NCBI RefSeq assembly: GCF_002240565.1
Contig: NZ_MZMO01000001.1
Location: forward strand, 2,108,001-2,172,000
DNA length: 64,000 nucleotides
Source: Clavibacter michiganensis subsp. insidiosus
GTDB taxonomy: Bacteria; Actinomycetota; Actinomycetes; Actinomycetales; Microbacteriaceae
Reading direction: 5' to 3'
How positions within the stretch are numbered: position 1 is the first letter of the stretch; each line of letters starts with the position of its first letter. Shown here one piece after another: positions 61,708-64,000 of this stretch. The notes beneath the pieces were generated by a model. That model was given only the letters and a program-made list of their open reading frames with translations. It did no database searches and was not told the DNA's origin. Position numbers and translations under genes: made by a program.

Positions 61708-63891
61708 CTAGTTCTTGTCGAGGAAGGCGCGCTCCTCGTCGTCGAGCCGGCGGGCGAGCGCGCGCGCGAGGGCGGGGTGGCCCTGGAGATCGGGCGACGC
61801 CTCGAGCACGTCGTGCGCGTGCTCGCGCGCGGACTCGATGAGGTCGCCGTCCTGCGCGACCCGCAGCAGCCGGAGCGACGAGCGGCCGCCCGACTGGTTC
61901 GTGCCGAGGACGTTGCCCTCGCGACGCAGCTCGAGGTCGACGCGCGCGAGCTCGAAGCCGTCGAGCGTCGCCGCGACGGCGTCCACGCGCTCGCGGGCGA
62001 CGGTCTCCGGCTCCGCGTGCGTGACCATCAGGCAGAGGCCGGGCACGCCGCCGCGACCGACGCGGCCGCGGAGCTGGTGCAGCTGGGAGACGCCGAAGCG
62101 GTCGGCGTCGAGGATCACCATGGTCGAGGCGTTCGGCACGTCGACGCCCACCTCGATGACGGTGGTGGCGACGATCAGGTCGATGTCTCCCGCGGAGAAC
62201 GCGCGCATGACGCGGTCCTTCTCCTCCCCCGTCATGCGGCCGTGCAGCACGGCGCGGCGGACGGATCCGAGGCGCGGGTGGGCGGCGAGGAGCGCGTCGA
62301 CCTCGGTGACGGTGGCGAGCGACGGCCGGGTGGGCGCGTCGTCCGCTCCCTCGCCGGCGTCCTCGTCCTCCGCCTCCGGATCCTGCGGGTCGATCGCGGG
62401 GCACACGACGAACGCCTGGCGCCCCTTCTCGATCTCCTCGGCCGTGCGCTCCCACACCCGCTCGATCCACCGCGGCTGCTCGTGCAGCGGGACGACGAAG
62501 GACGCGATCGGCTGGCGCCCGCTCGGCAGCTCGGCGATGGTCGAGACGTCGAGGTCGCCGAACACCGTCATCGCGACCGTGCGCGGGATCGGCGTGGCCG
62601 TGAGCACGAGCACGTGCGGCGGGGTGCCGCCCTTCCGCCGGAGCGCCTCGCGCTGGTCCACCCCGAAGCGGTGCTGCTCGTCGACGACCACGAGGCCGAG
62701 GTCGAGGAACTCGACGCGGTCCCCGAGGAGCGCGTGCGTGCCGACGACGATGCGCGCCTGGCCGCTGACGATGCGCAGCAGCGCGCGCTTGCGCTCGGCG
62801 GTCGACAGCTGGCCGGTGAGGAGGGTGGGCATGAGCTCCGCCGCGAGATCCGGGCCGAGCGACGTGGTGAGCGAGCGGAGGTGCTGGCTCGCGAGCACCT
62901 CGGTGGGCGCGAGCAGCGCGGACTGGCCGCCGCTGTCGGCGACCGCGAGCATCGCCCGGAGCGCGACGAGCGTCTTGCCGGAGCCGACCTCGCCCTGCAC
63001 GAGCCGGTTCATGGGCCAGGTGCGCGCCATGTCGGTCGCGATCTCCTCGCCGACGAGCCGCTGGTCGCCCGTGAGCTCGAAGGGCAGCTGCGCGTCGAGC
63101 CGGTCGAGGTGGCCGCCTGCGGTCGGGATCCGCGGCGTCGCCGGCAGCGCGCGCGCCGCCTGCCGCCGCTGCAGCAGCGCGGTCTGCAGCACGAACGCCT
63201 CCTGGAAGCGCAGGGCGTCGCGGCCGCGCTTCCAGTCGACGTCCTTCTCGGGGCGGTGCACGCCCTCGAGCGCCTCGCGGTACGGGAGGAGGCCACGCTG
63301 GGCGCGCACCTCGGCGGGGACGGGATCCTCGAGGTCGTCGACCGCGTCGAGCGCCAGCTCCACCGACTTCGCGACCTGCCAGCTCGCCATCGACGCGGTG
63401 GCCGGGTAGATGGGGATGGGCATCTCGGCCCAGCGACGCGCGGCCGCGTCGGGCTCGCCGCCCGAGAGCGCCGGGCCCTCGTGCGCGTCGAAGAGCTCGT
63501 AGTCGGGGTGCGCGAGCTGGAGGGCGCCGCGGTAGTCGCTGACCTTGCCCGCGAAGATGCCGCGGACGCCCGGCACGAGGTCCTTGGCGCGCCACGCCTG
63601 GTTGAAGAAGGTGAGGGTGAGGAATCCGCGGCCGTCGGTGATCCGCACCTCGAGGATGCTGCCGCGCCGGGCCCGCATGGGGCGCTCGCGCACCTCGCGG
63701 ACCTCGGCGACGATGGTGGCCTGCTGGTCGACCGGCAGCTCGGCGAGGGCCGTGAGCTCGCCGCGGCGGGCGTAGCGGCGCGGCAGGTGCTCGAGGAGGT
63801 CGGCGACCGTGCGCAGGCCGAATGCCTTCTGCAGCACGCCCGCGGTGCGGCCGCCCACGACGCCCGCGAGCGCGGCGTCGGATCCGGTCAT
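61708..63891 (-). CDS. recG: ATP-dependent DNA helicase RecG
   Basis: 727 residues. N-terminal wedge/OB domain (residues ~1-190), then the helicase: Walker A QGEVGSGKTLVALRA, DEQHRF box (VVDEQHRFGVDQRE), TATPIPRT, and motifs V-VI ATTVIEVGVDVPNAS and QLRGRVGRGG. It reverses stalled replication forks and resolves branched DNA. An acidic stretch of ~20 residues (DPQDPEAEDEDAGEGADDAP) is inserted near residue 480. Confidence 0.97.
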   Translation of the reverse strand: MTGSDAALAGVVGGRTAGVLQKAFGLRTVADLLEHLPRRYARRGELTALAELPVDQQATIVAEVREVRERPMRARRGSILEVRITDGRGFLTLTFFNQAWRAKDLVPGVRGIFAGKVSDYRGALQLAHPDYELFDAHEGPALSGGEPDAAARRWAEMPIPIYPATASMASWQVAKSVELALDAVDDLEDPVPAEVRAQRGLLPYREALEGVHRPEKDVDWKRGRDALRFQEAFVLQTALLQRRQAARALPATPRIPTAGGHLDRLDAQLPFELTGDQRLVGEEIATDMARTWPMNRLVQGEVGSGKTLVALRAMLAVADSGGQSALLAPTEVLASQHLRSLTTSLGPDLAAELMPTLLTGQLSTAERKRALLRIVSGQARIVVGTHALLGDRVEFLDLGLVVVDEQHRFGVDQREALRRKGGTPPHVLVLTATPIPRTVAMTVFGDLDVSTIAELPSGRQPIASFVVPLHEQPRWIERVWERTAEEIEKGRQAFVVCPAIDPQDPEAEDEDAGEGADDAPTRPSLATVTEVDALLAAHPRLGSVRRAVLHGRMTGEEKDRVMRAFSAGDIDLIVATTVIEVGVDVPNASTMVILDADRFGVSQLHQLRGRVGRGGVPGLCLMVTHAEPETVARERVDAVAATLDGFELARVDLELRREGNVLGTNQSGGRSSLRLLRVAQDGDLIESAREHAHDVLEASPDLQGHPALARALARRLDDEERAFLDKN

Positions 63892-64000
63892 CCCCCGAGT
63901 GTACGAGGGGCGTCTGACGGCGGTGGGCCGGCCAGCGGCCCGGCCGCCGTCCCGCCGTCCGCTCCGTCGTCGGACCGCGGGCGGCGGCGGACGAGCGAGC
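63892..64000. other. non-coding end of window
   Basis: 109 GC-rich bases upstream of recG, with a GC palindrome around 63929-63950 (GGCCGGCC...GGCCGGCC-like). No gene start or end can be supported before the edge. Confidence 0.4.

Noticed and set aside
1..64000. tRNA, rRNA or tmRNA genes
   Set aside because: No cloverleaf, GTTCRA-type T-loop with acceptor pairing, or rRNA sequence could be recognised by eye; a covariance search was not possible.

Overview
The window is high-GC DNA whose gene content and order fit an actinobacterium of the Microbacteriaceae, most likely Clavibacter or a close relative. The evidence is the operon layout (rpsB-tsf-pyrH-frr-cdsA; rpsP-khpA-rimM-trmD; rplS-lepB-rnhB-DUF2469-yraN-comM-dprA-xerC; ffh/ftsY/smc; mutM-rnc-rpmF-DUF177-coaD-recG), an IS481-family insertion sequence, and an indigoidine-type NRPS of a kind known from blue-pigmented Clavibacter. 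This assignment is inference; no rRNA or tRNA gene was seen.

Layout. 0-12.7 kb is ordinary chromosome: end of an AI-2E permease, an esterase-like hydrolase, an Na+/H+ antiporter, a lytic transglycosylase-like secreted protein, a DivIVA-like protein, the cdsA-frr-pyrH-tsf-rpsB block, a sugar transporter, an M23 peptidase and xerC. 13.3-23.9 kb is a 10.6-kb integrative element carrying a large serine integrase, inserted inside dprA. Both halves of dprA remain on either side, and an 11-bp core repeat lets the intact gene be rebuilt in frame. The element is phage-like but carries no recognisable head, portal, terminase or replication gene. It holds many small overlapping genes, an 829-residue tail protein with an SGNH-esterase domain, a tape-measure remnant and two long inverted repeats.

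23.9-36.6 kb returns to conserved chromosome: the competence/translation operon, interrupted between rplS and lepB by an intact IS481-family element, then map, trmD, rimM, khpA, rpsP, a YbdK-like ligase and a MarP-like serine protease. 36.7-44.3 kb holds ffh, ftsY, smc and a GNAT protein.

44.3-58.7 kb is an accessory region between smc and mutM. It contains a coupled MFS / acyl-carrier-protein / GIY-YIG operon, a diverged copy of the mutM 3' end, an IS481 relic, and a MarR-controlled biosynthetic operon: PsuG-like C-glycosidase, HAD phosphatase, uracil-phosphoribosyltransferase-like protein, EamA exporter, single-module NRPS (A-Ox-T-TE, indigoidine-synthetase architecture) and phosphopantetheinyl transferase. 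The gene set matches the minimycin/indigoidine type of cluster, in which the phosphatase, UPRT and exporter are thought to protect the producer. A frameshifted DUF3223 gene and a TIGR02391-family gene follow. 58.7-63.9 kb is conserved chromosome again (mutM, rnc, rpmF, DUF177, coaD, recG).

All calls rest on reading the translations and the DNA by eye; no database search was run, and domain positions are approximate.
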